From the NCBI RefSeq assembly GCF_040954645.1, contig NC_092806.1:109448231-109512230 (forward strand): a stretch of 64,000 bases of DNA. Direction: 5' to 3'. The notes below the pieces were generated by a model. The model was given only the letters and a program-made list of their open reading frames with translations, was not told the origin of the DNA and did not search any database. The stretch comes from Diabrotica undecimpunctata (lineage: Eukaryota; Arthropoda; Insecta; Coleoptera; Chrysomelidae). Positions 11,299-22,062 of the stretch are shown here, one piece after another. Both the position numbers and the translations under genes were made by a program. The first letter of the stretch is position 1, and each line of letters starts with the position of its first letter.

Positions 11299-11802
11299 CA
11301 GGGTGAGTCATGAGGAACTTTACATACTTCTACCATATGTAGAGTCCCTCAGGGAGCATATCATGTGGCCACTAAAAAATGTCAACTCCTCTTCTTTATT
11401 AATTAACAGGGTGATTTGTGTAATTGACCATTTATTTCATTTTACTGTAGTGTTTATACAGCTCATTTGATTTTTTTAATTTTTGCATGATACAGTACAC
11501 TACTATCAAGCATTCGACTGGTATTAGCTAAACTAAAAAATTCCAGGACTGGCTTTGGAAAAATTAATTTAGGGATTCGTATTAAATATTACACCCTGTA
11601 TATATTTTTTTTAAAATGCAATAAGTGATTTTCAAACTACATAAATAGCCAATGAAAACGACATATGCGACAATGTTGTCGCACTTTTATTAAATTTTTA
11701 GTGAACGATCAAATCTTACCAAAAATAGAACAACCATAATGAAGTATCAAATTATAAGGTAATTAATTTAAACAAATGTTATAAATTTCAAACATTCTAA
11801 TT
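11299..11802. repeat. left long terminal inverted repeat of the DD41D element
   Basis: Matches the inverse of 13460-13962. It holds three CAGGGTG-type heptamers: at the tip (11299), at 11407 and, inverted, at 11593. They could be repeated transposase binding sites or the scar of an older terminus. Confidence 0.93.
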
Positions 11803-11959
11803 GAAATGATAAACTGAGTCACTGCACAACAAAAAACAGTAACTGCTAACAATAACGAAGAACAATTTAAAAAAAAAACTAAAAATATGTACATAGTTAT
11901 GATAAACCCATAAATTAGAACTGGAAAAGATACAATAATGGTAACAAAATAAATATAAT

Positions 11960-13009
11960 TCAAAATAGATTTTCGAAATGGAACCCTGCAGCCTGTACAC
12001 ATTTTTGTTGCCGAATTGTTAATTGACGTATTGAATTACGGATACTCTGGGGATCGTTTCTAATAGTATTACAACAATGTATAATTCTATCAATTAATTG
12101 TTGTCGGTTATTAATATTCACTGCGTAAACTAGTTGCTTCAATCGTCCCCAAATATGGTAATCAAGGGGATTGAAATCAGGGTATCTTGAAAGCCACGAA
12201 ATAGGACCTGCACGTCCTATCCACCTGTTGCCATAAACATTATTGAGATGTTGTCTCACTGCCAGTAAAAATTGTGGGGGTGCCCCATCATGCTGAAAAT
12301 ACATCCCTCGGATAGCAACGTTCGCGTTGGCAAGCAAATTCGGCAAAATATTTTGTAGAAAGTTCAAATAGACCTGCCCTGTTAAAGGACCATCAAAAAA
12401 GTGAGGACCTACTAATTGGTTATTTATGACACCAATCCACACGTTAACCGAAAACCTTAACTGAGAACGACATTCTCGAATAGCATGGGGATTTTCTTCT
12501 GCCCACACATGTGAATTTCGTGAATTATTTATCCCGTCTCTGGTAAATTGGGCTTCATCTGTAAATAGTGTCCTGTATAGCGTTGGTCGATTATTGTTAA
12601 TCCATCTACAAAATTCCAACCTATCGATCTCATCTCCAGTATGTAGTCGCTGAACCGTTTGAATGTGATATGGGTATAGATTATTTTTTTGTAAGACTCT
12701 ACTTACTTTTGATTGAGTAACATTGAGTTCTCGACTTACTTGTCTAGTGCTTATTGTAGGGTTCATAGTAACGGCGTCCATAATGTCATCTTCCTGCGCT
12801 TCATCTACATGTCGCTCTGTTGTTCCACTAGGAAAAGTGCCATTTTCTCGCAAATAATTAAAAACTGACCCAAATGTTGGATGACTGGGAGTTCGACGAT
12901 TAGGAAATCTCCTGCGATATACTCTACTAGCAGCCCTACCATTCCCATTACAGAATCCATAAACAAATATTATGTCTGCATATTCTGTGGTCGAAAACTG
13001 ATGTGGCAT
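11960..13009 (-). CDS. mariner-superfamily transposase, DD41D, intact
   Basis: The 349-residue protein starts at MPHQFSTTEYADI. The upstream in-frame extension to 13177 is hydrophobic and is not part of the family. Residues 1-55 form an insect DUF4817-type helix-turn-helix with RRRFPNRRTPSHPTF, and a second HTH lies around STRQVSRELNVTQSKVSRVL. Catalytic residues: LFTDEAQFTR (first Asp), YFQHDGAPPQF (second Asp) and NPLDYHIWG (third Asp). I count 41 residues between the second and third, which fits the DD41D (rosa-like) group. There are no stops or frameshifts, and the gene lies between near-identical inverted repeats. Function: TA-targeted cut-and-paste of its own element. Third-acid alignment should be checked against the family. 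Confidence 0.9.
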   Translation of the reverse strand: MPHQFSTTEYADIIFVYGFCNGNGRAASRVYRRRFPNRRTPSHPTFGSVFNYLRENGTFPSGTTERHVDEAQEDDIMDAVTMNPTISTRQVSRELNVTQSKVSRVLQKNNLYPYHIQTVQRLHTGDEIDRLEFCRWINNNRPTLYRTLFTDEAQFTRDGINNSRNSHVWAEENPHAIRECRSQLRFSVNVWIGVINNQLVGPHFFDGPLTGQVYLNFLQNILPNLLANANVAIRGMYFQHDGAPPQFLLAVRQHLNNVYGNRWIGRAGPISWLSRYPDFNPLDYHIWGRLKQLVYAVNINNRQQLIDRIIHCCNTIRNDPQSIRNSIRQLTIRQQKCVQAAGFHFENLF

Positions 13010-13459
13010 TTTGAACGAAAGTAACAAAAGCTCTACCAAAACTAACACAATGTACTTAACGTAGATATGACAGAAGAAATATGTATTCTTGTACACATAA
13101 ATAACAATCGATAATGACAATAATGACAATGGGTATAAAATATCAAGAAACGTCAAACGGTCAACGCCAACCTTCATTTTAAACTTTTTTAGATTTATTT
13201 TTATTTAGTACAGTTGATGCAATGTATTATTATTTGACATAAAATTTTAATCATTTACAATCAACAAAAACTAACACATACAAGAGGTTTGACTTTTTAA
13301 TCAATTTAATTTATTATTTATCGAAAATAATGCCCCAATACGATCTATGAGTAAAAATTTAAAATTGAAAAACAATTGATTCTATCGTAGAGATAATACA
13401 AAGTGACAGTGAAGATGTTAATTTTCTACGTATTAGATTATGTTGTAGGAACTCATTTT

Positions 13460-13962
13460 AATTAAAATGTTTGAAATTTATAACATTTGTTTAAATTAAT
13501 ACCTTATAATTTGATACTTCATTATGGTTGTTCTATTTTTGGTAAGATTTGATTGTTCACTAAAAATTTAATAAAAGTGCGACAACATTGTCGCATATGT
13601 CGTTTTCATTAGCTATTTATGTAGTTTGAAAATCACTTATTGCATTTTAAAAAAAATTTATACAGGGTGTAGTATTTAATATGAATCCCTAAATTAATTT
13701 TTCCAAAGCCAGCCCTGGAATTTTTTAGTTTAGCTAATACCAGTCGAATGCTTGATAGTAGTGTACTGTATTATGCAAAAATTAAAAAAATCAAATGAGC
13801 CGTATAAACACTACAGTAAAATGAAATAAATGGTCAATTACACAAATCACCCTGTTAATTAATAAAGAAAAGGAGTTGACATTTTTTAGTGGCCACATGA
13901 TATGCTCCCTGAGGGACTCTACATATGGTAGAAGTATGTAAAGTTCCTCATGACTCACCCTG
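13460..13962. repeat. right long terminal inverted repeat of the DD41D element
   Basis: Inverse of 11299-11802, including CGACAACATTGTCGC and the three CAGGGTG-type motifs. The high similarity of the two arms indicates a young insertion or arm conversion. Confidence 0.93.
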
Positions 13963-14043
13963 TATACATTCTGAGAGGGTAACTAGCTTTACTTCACAAG
14001 GGTTTATTAATTATTTACACTCTAAAGGAATATTTTCAAGTAG
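13963..14043 (+). pseudogene. gypsy-type integrase fragment, second part
   Basis: Continues the integrase interrupted at 11298, with TSFTSQGFINYLHSKG-like residues. It ends at 14043 where the 3' end of an RNase-H LINE begins. The same stretch is repeated at 17714-17830 on the other side of that LINE. Confidence 0.65.
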
Positions 14044-17000
14044 ATTCGATTAGATTAAGAGAGGTGGCCTTTCAGCCTATTCCACTGCGACTTTTCATAT
14101 CTATTGTGGTCCTCTAGTCCTAGATAATATTCTCTAGTCTGACGCTTTTTATAAAGTTTAGTAGCTTCGAGACTGTACCTTCCATGTAGCTATTTGTCAG
14201 TGGATTTTCTTCTCCTAATGCAAAGAACCACACATTTGCCAGACTTTCACACTGACATAAAATGTGCTCTGCTGTTTCTTCTTCGAGGTGACAATCTGCA
14301 CAGGTCATCATCTGATAATCCCATCAGCTTCAAGTGCCTGTTCAGCTTACAGTGCCCTGTTAGAAGACCTACTATGTCCTTGACTGTTTTCCTGCCTTTG
14401 CTTATTAGGTGTGCCGTAAATTTTGGCAAATGTTCTGTAATGAACTGTTTCGCCTGTCTTTGTCCTGGTGAATTTCTCCACCATTCCAGAGATTTGTGAG
14501 CTACCCACTTGCTTGTAGCTGTTCTTGTTACTGATTTTGCAACTCCACAGAAGGGTTCCGGTCCAATGAATGGCATTGATGAGCCTTGTTTGGCCATTTC
14601 ATCTGCTTTTTCATTGCCCTTATGACCCTCGTGCCCCGGTACCCAGGCTACCATAACCTTGCTACGGTCTAATAGTTTATTTAGCACACACGCAATCCCA
14701 TACTAGCTTAGAATTGACCTTTACAGAATTAAGTGCCTTAAGCGCTGCCTGACTATCCGTGAAGATGGCAACTGGACAGAATGTTCCTTCCTGCCTTTCT
14801 ATTTCTTCCACGCAGTGATGTATTGCAGTTATTTCTGCCTGGAAAACTGTCACATCCTTAGATAGACTTACCGGGAAATGTTTCCCTTGATTTGTCCCTA
14901 CTATGCTGGCTCCCACACCCTCCGATGTTTTTGACCCATCCGTGTACCAGGTAGCAGCAGCTTGTATGGGTACATCTTTATTCCAGTCTTCCCTGTCTGG
15001 TATCTTAATTGTGAACTTATTGTTAAAGCTATATCTCGTAACTGTTGCATCAATAGGTTTCCCCATCACAATATCGGCTTTAGCTCCTCGATTAGCTTTC
15101 TGTTGTCAGTACCATGCATCTGGCTTATATGTCGCTGATTATGGATTAATCTGTGCATCACTGATCTGGCTTCGCCCTGTATAAAGATATGAAGTGGTGG
15201 TAGATTCAACAGGACTTCCAACAATGCAGTAGAAGTTGTTTTTATGGCTTCCGTAATGCATGCTAGCCTTTGTGAAGAAGAAGAAGTTTATTGATTCAAA
15301 AATAGGGAAAGCCCTAATACATACAAAATTAATCAATTTATAACATTCATATATGATAAAAATAACAATTACACTTAAAATATAGTATACACTTATTAAA
15401 AAATATAAAACAATAATATATAGCATAAAACATGACAACAAAACAACTACCTAACTATTGGTGCTTTTAATATGGTCCATTAATTTGTTTTTAAACATTT
15501 GTATAGATGAACAACTTTTAACTGTTTGAGGAAGCTTATTAAAAAGATCAAAACCCTTAAACAACAAAGAGTTTCTTGAAGCCGTCCTTTTTGTTTTCAC
15601 AATGTGTAAATTGCACTTACCTCGAGTAGGGTAATTGTGAATATCACAATTCCGTGTAATAAACTCACAAAAGTAAGCAGGGGCCAAATTATTTAGAATT
15701 TTATAAATGAACAACATTGTTAGGTAAAAGACCCTTTGTTGAACTAAAACCCACTGCAGCTAAGCATTGTTGCTATAGGTGTATATATGTTTCCACCAAT
15801 AATGATTCTCATTCCACGATTTTGTAATTTTTGCAACTGGGCCGATTGATTTAAATTGAAGAGAAAAATAATTGACGAGCAAAAATCGAAGTGAGGTTGA
15901 ATAATCGCATTAAAAACTGTAATTTTAGTTGCAGTTGACAAATTTTTAGATATTCTTGAAAAAAAGTATAATTTTTTAGAAATCTTTTTTAATGGGTAAT
16001 TAAAATGGTCATTAAAAGTCAATAAATTATCCAATTTAAAACCAAGCTACTTAATTGTTGTAATGATTTCTATTTTGTCATTGTCAATTTGAAGATTAAT
16101 AGTATTAATATCAATATTTGAGTATTTGTATTTCGTTGTTATTATCATAGCCTTTGTCTTTAACACATTTAACTTTAGTTTGTTGATCTTTAAATATTTA
16201 TTAACAGACTGCAATGCTGAGTTCATTTTAGATACAGCATTTTCTAAGTTTGAATCAAAACATGCAAGTAGGGTGTCATCTGCATACAAATTAAAGAAAT
16301 CACATTTAACAAACAAGTTTATATCATTTAAATACAATATAAGTAAAAGGGGTCCTAAGACACTACCTTGAGGTACCCCAATATTAACACTTATTGCAGA
16401 AGAAGTAATATCATCAATCCTCACTTGTTGCTTTCTATTCAATAAGTAATCTTTAAACCATTCAAGAACATTTCCTCCAATACCATAACCTTCTAATTTA
16501 GTGAGAAGTATATTACTATCAATAGTTTCAAACACTCTTTTTAAATCAAGGAATACTACTACTACATAATTATTATTGTCCAATTCAGGTCTGAATTTAC
16601 AAAGTGAAAGTTGCAGTGCAGTTTCACATGAATACTTTTTATGAAAACCTGACTGAGTATTCATTAAGATTTCATTTTTATCAATGTGATCCATTACTTG
16701 ATCATATACTACCAATTCTTATAATTTCTCAATGGGCGGAAGTATATTTATAGGTCTAAATGCATCCGCCTTAATAGTATTATTAACTTTTGATATTGGA
16801 ACAACTGTACTGATTTTTAATAAATCTGGAATTTTTGATGATCTAAGAGAAGTATTTATAAAATTTAAGATAACGTGATCACAAGTTACAAAAAACTCTT
16901 AATATTTTGGAGTTTAGTATTTCATTAATGTGTATTACCTACAGCCTTATTGCTCCCACTTGCTGCGTCCTTGTCCACCACGTCACCAGGCCATAGGCTA

Positions 17001-17713
17001 TCATGGGTCTAATAACCCTTGTGTATAACCATCGAGTAATTTTGGGGGTAAGTCCCCAATCCTTACCGCACATTCTTCTACATCTGCTTAGGGACATAGT
17101 AGCTTTCTGTGTGGTTTTCAGAATGTGAGTATTCCATGTAAGCCTATGATCAAAATATACCCCAAGGTATTTTGTTTCTTTTGCAAATGAAATCTCTGTT
17201 CTTCCCAGCACTTCCCAGCCTTCTTCTTAGGCCTTGTAGTGCTATTTTTTTGGTGAAGTTGATGATTTGTGTTTTCTGAGCGTTGACTATCAGGCTCTCT
17301 TGTTTACACCAGTTGTCAACTACATTTAGGGCTGCTTGCATTCTCTCAGACGCTACCTGAGCAAACCTGCCCCTGACAATGATTGCTATATCGTCAGCAT
17401 TTCCTAGACAATAAAAGCTTTTATTTTATTTTATTTCCGAGGAGATCATCTACCAAGGTTGTCCAAAGTAGAGGGGACAGAACTCCTCCTTGTGAACAGC
17501 CTCCACCTACTTTTGCTTTGATGGTTACTTTACCCAGAGTAAAGGGATGCCCTTCTATCTGCATATTCTCCAGGGATGCCCTTATCTATCTGCATATTAC
17601 CGCAGGCGCGCCTCATCTACTCATAGCCCCTATCAAAGAGCTGGTGGTAACATTATTAAATGCCCCTTCTATATCTAAAAAAGCGGCCATTGCTATCTCT
17701 TTGTCTTCCATTG
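14044..17713 (-). mobile_element. 5'-truncated LINE of the I/R1 group (RT plus RNase H), split by another LINE
   Basis: Minus strand. From 17700 downward: AAFLDIEGAFNN (RT), GGCSQGGVLSPLLW, NADDIAIIV (RT active site) and KYLGVYFDHRLTW. Then comes a gap filled by another LINE (15278-16930), followed by TTSTALLEVLLNLPPLHIF. RNase H follows, with WYTDGSKTSEG, FQAEITAIHH and IFTDSQAAL at 14700-15070, and a CCHC-like tail ADCHLEEETAEHILCQC at 14230-14311. RT plus RNase H plus a CCHC tail indicates the I/R1 side of LINEs. Several frames are used, so it is dead. It is flanked by about 105 bp of duplicated integrase sequence. Confidence 0.85.
15278..16930 (-). mobile_element. 5'-truncated LINE (CR1/Jockey-like RT) inserted in the RNase-H LINE
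   Basis: Minus strand. FRPINILPP-like residues lie near 16740. The ORF 16715-16047 has VVVVFLDLKRVFETID, GVPQGSVLGPLLLIL and LYADDTLLACF (RT catalytic motif). The rest of the C-terminal part is at 16034-15744 and 15717-15451, with SLLFKGFDLFNKLPQTVK. Two breaks separate the frames. The 3' end carries AATAAA and a (CTT)n tail at 15278-15292. The host LINE resumes with RLACIT-type residues just beyond, so this is the younger of the two. Confidence 0.85.
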
Positions 17714-17880
17714 TTTTGTTTATATGGAATGCTGGCATATATACATTCTAAAAGGGAAACTAGCTTTGCTTTACAAGAGTTTTTTAATTATATACACTGT
17801 AAAGGAATATCTTCAAGTAGAACATCATATAACTGTGAAGGAGATGGTCAAGTCAAAAGATACAAGGGAGTTATATGAAA
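17714..17880 (+). pseudogene. gypsy-type integrase fragment, duplicated and extended
   Basis: Encodes GMLAYIHSKRETSF, HCKGISSSRTSY and GDGQVKRYKG, which is the integrase core up to the region of the catalytic Glu (here EGDGQVKRY). The first 105 or so bases repeat 11275-11298 plus 13963-14043 with roughly a dozen differences. The original integrase therefore continues here after the LINE. Confidence 0.65.
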
Positions 17881-18693
17881 AGCAGTGAGTCTACCATTGA
17901 AAACCAAAAATTTAGATATCACCAAAAATAGGGCTATTGAATGTATGTAGTATAATTTAGTGTTCTTAATGTTGTGACAGTTGTCAGTATTCAAATAATC
18001 CTTTTGTCATCCTATTGTCAAGTTTTATTCAAATAAACGCCTAATTCTGAAAAAGGTATTTTACTACACAAGGTTTACTATCAATGCCTACTCTAAGCTA
18101 GTAGCTAGTTTTGTGGACAATATGTATATTTTTGAAATATGCTAAGAATTTGTTTGTATTTTAGCATTAAACCTACATGGTCTGTTGAGCAATAAAAGTA
18201 AAGAATAATTTTAATGGTTTACATGTTATAATTTCTATCCATATACTTAAATTTTATCATTTATTGAAAAACTCAAATACTGTACTGGTATAAATACATT
18301 AAATAAAGAAGAACACTTGCAATAATTGGTATACTTCATTCAAAATTATAAGAACTGACTTATGCAGAATTTAAAAGTATCCCGCTGATAAAGTCGAAGC
18401 CATAAAGGGATTTGCCTGTTCAGGTAAATAGTAGAAAGGGCCGGCTTAACGAATTTTATATTTTATTTGTCATTTACATTACATATTTAATTTAAATAAA
18501 TATCTAGATAATTAAGGGAAAAAATACATAAACTGATGGAGTATTAGAATTAATTAATTATTATATTTTCTGTTTCGATTCTTTATTAAATATATCCAAA
18601 TTTTGAAAGTCATAAACAATTTTTGTTTTATTAAAAAAATTGCAAGTGAAATAATAAAATGGTGAAGTGAAAATTAAAATGAATTAATGTAGA
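17881..18693. other. unassigned intronic AT-rich sequence
   Basis: No domain-bearing ORF, no repeat structure and no element end recognised. It lies inside the long intron of the zinc-finger gene. Confidence 0.3.
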
Positions 18694-19099
18694 TACAGTA
18701 AAACCTCCGTTAACCGAAATAATTGGGGGGGAGGCCGTTTCGGATAACAAGAATTTCGGTTAAAAATAACATTGTTTTTTATAATATTCTTGATCAAAGT
18801 ATTGGTATTAAAAAATACTATGAGTTGATTTCGCAATGTTTTCTAATAAGTAAATCCAAAATAAAGTAATAAAATTAAGGAAAATGAACAAGTTTAACAT
18901 GCTTTTTTAAAGAAATCTGCTATTTTTTTTGCGTTTTCGTTTCACAACGATGTTTCTCTCTCCCTCCATCGTTAATTTGCAGAACGTCATGAGTTTGCCT
19001 CATTCGATTGTTCGACGAAACGTAAAGCTGACAATCTGAAAAGGACAAAACTTTATGTAATGACAACAAAAATTAAGAATCTAGTCGTGTCCCTAACTA

Positions 19100-19819
<720 letters not shown>

Positions 19820-19823
19820 ACCT

Positions 19824-20938
19824 TGTAACACTGCCGTATTACAATAATATTACAAGGCCAGAATCGCTCGTTGTCGAAGAGAATAGGGCGGGGTTATAGA
19901 AACTATATCGTATTTTAAATTCAAGCACAATTAGATAATATGAAATTATTATTTATTATTGGACGCCACCCCTGGTTTATCCTCGAAGGGGAAGAGCAAA
20001 AAAAAAAATTAAGATTTATTGAAAGTGTACAAGAAAACTATTCTTTATTATTTCTTAGCAATGAACAAAAAGAAAACATTAAAAGTTACGTCATCCCAAA
20101 GGGATTCCAAAATATTATTTTATGTTAACATTATCATAAACAAAAAATCTTTGTATCGTATTAAATTAAGAATTGGTTATAAAGAAAATGAATGTATATA
20201 TATATTAACCCCAAATTTCGAAATTTGTTTACATTGAAAATAATATAGTTATTTATCAACTAGGAACAATGAAGAAAATAAACCTTTAAATTAAATTAGA
20301 ACACTTCACTATATTTTCATTTTTTTTTGAGTTCATAATCATTTCTGTTGTCTTGAAAGTAGGTATAATAAAAATTGGTACAACCTTAATCTGCTCTGTT
20401 CCTCCTCTTATTTAATCAGTCACCAAATTGATTCAGCTACGTACTATATAAAATCACCACCATCCTAGATAAGAGGGGTTAGGGATTCCAAAAAAAGATA
20501 CTGCTACTGGGCCATGATCTGGAATAACTCCATAGCAATACTATCTTGCGACGAGTATTAGAAATATAATATCAGCATTATAGCCTCTCCAATAAGGGTC
20601 TAAAAAAATAATATATCTATCTGAACTGAAATATGGACAAGAAAAGGATTTATTAACTCACCTCTGAATTGAGACCCAGTTTGGAAACACGTCTTAACGG
20701 TTGGACGGTCTTAACAGAAAAGAGCGAAGCGCTATCATGGCGCCTGAATCTGGAAATTGGGCGTGAGTGACAAGTTGAAAAATATGCTCATCTACCGGAT
20801 ATATTTGGGAATTACAGAAGAATCCTTGAGTCGGCTACAGGTAGGTACTTGACAGATAGATGGGGCTATTAGTTTTATTAAAAAAAATATAATCGAAATA
20901 TATAATGAGTTTCTTTTAAATCTTTTGAAACGGTTACA
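19824..20938. repeat. left LTR of the gag-pol-less element
   Basis: TG...CA ended, 1115 bp. Just inside it lies TGGGTACCAGCGTGGAATCG (20961-20980), the only candidate for a primer-binding region, offset by more than 20 bp from the LTR end. That is unusual. Confidence 0.9.
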
Positions 20939-21463
20939 CAGCCCTCCCCACGATTTCAACTGGGTACCAGCGTGGAATCGGACTAGGCATGGTGGCACAC
21001 CATACTAACCTTTTCAAAAGTGGGAATAGATATACGGAGAGGTAAGACAAACAGAATGGAAAAATATAGCTACAATCTGGACTCACAGAATCCTTCTTTC
21101 ACAACTCACGTGGGAACAACTCAAAGATTTCAGAACAAAGCGAAACAGAACGCATAGAAATGACTCAACTATAAAAATGTAAACAAAAAAAATTGCATTC
21201 TCACTCTCAAAATGCATAGGGTATTTCACCTATAACCAATATCATGAACAAAGCGGAATAAAACAAAACATATCTACAAATCATTATTTGAGACCAAATG
21301 CTCGCATTCAATCGAAACAATATAATTAAGATATTATTATTTGAAATTTCATAAGTAATATAAAGCAAAACATACTAGTGTTGTCACCAAGATACAAAAC
21401 AGATAATTTACTGCGTAGTCGTTATGAGACCTAACACAATAAAACACAAAAAAAATAATGTTA

Positions 21464-21750
21464 TCGTTTGTTCGGAAGCGTAGAGTCTTTCATCTATGAC
21501 TTAATCCACGAATAACATAAGAATAATAATACAATCGTATCATTAACGCCATAAGATACAAAATACAAATGTGTCATCGTTTGTTCGGAAGCATAGAGTC
21601 TTTCATCTATGACTTAATCCACGAATAACATAAGAATAATAATACAATCGTATCATTAACGCCATAAGATACAAAATACAAATGTGTCATCGTTTGTTCG
21701 GAAGCATAGAGTCTTTCATCTATGACTTAATCCACGAATAACATAAGGTA
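21464..21750. repeat. 113-bp tandem repeat, about 2.5 copies
   Basis: The units start at tcgtttgttcggaagc in 21464, 21577 and 21690. The unit includes gagtctttcatctatgactt and cgtatcattaacgccataag. The last copy is cut after acgaataacataag. Copies are nearly identical. Confidence 0.93.
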
Positions 21751-22012
21751 ATAACGCAGCGCGTCATTATAGACACATTTAGAAATACACAAATAAAAGG
21801 AAAGAGTTACTAATAGTTCAAAATTGGGTACATTAAAGTTCTACAAAGACAAGCCTTAATAAGTTCACTGGGAAAGGTAGACATCAGAATTTCTGTAAGA
21901 CACATCTATATTTAGAAACAAAAAAAAGGCTGATGTTTAGTTATTAGTATGACAACTAGAATTTGTGATAACTAACGTGTATCATCCGCCTATAATAGGG
22001 ACAACATTGGTA

Positions 22013-22062
22013 GGTCAACTTCGGGTAGGGTCAACTTCGGGTAGGGTCAACTTCGGGTAGGG
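22013..22062. repeat. 16-bp tandem repeat, three copies
   Basis: Three consecutive copies of ggtcaacttcgggtag inside the LTR element. Confidence 0.93.

Larger units (their letters stand above)
11299..13962 (-). mobile_element. DD41D mariner-type transposon with about 503-bp TIRs
   Basis: The element starts CAGGGTGAGTCATGAGG at 11299 and ends in the inverse at 13962, with TA on both sides. The inverted repeats run 11299-11802 and 13460-13962. They differ at only about a dozen positions by eye. The single minus-strand ORF (11960-13009) encodes the transposase. Removing the element and one TA restores the integrase sequence seen at 17714-17830, so boundaries are exact. It looks recently active. 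Confidence 0.95.

Noticed and set aside
11960..13177. Upstream start (13177) for the DD41D transposase
   Set aside because: The 56 extra residues are hydrophobic and lie outside the family domain; the start at 13009 fits the DUF4817-type N-terminus.
20019..20237. 72-codon ORF present in both LTRs of the 19.8-25.9 kb element
   Set aside because: It is identical only because the LTRs are; Lys/Ile-rich with no domain, so not taken as a gene.
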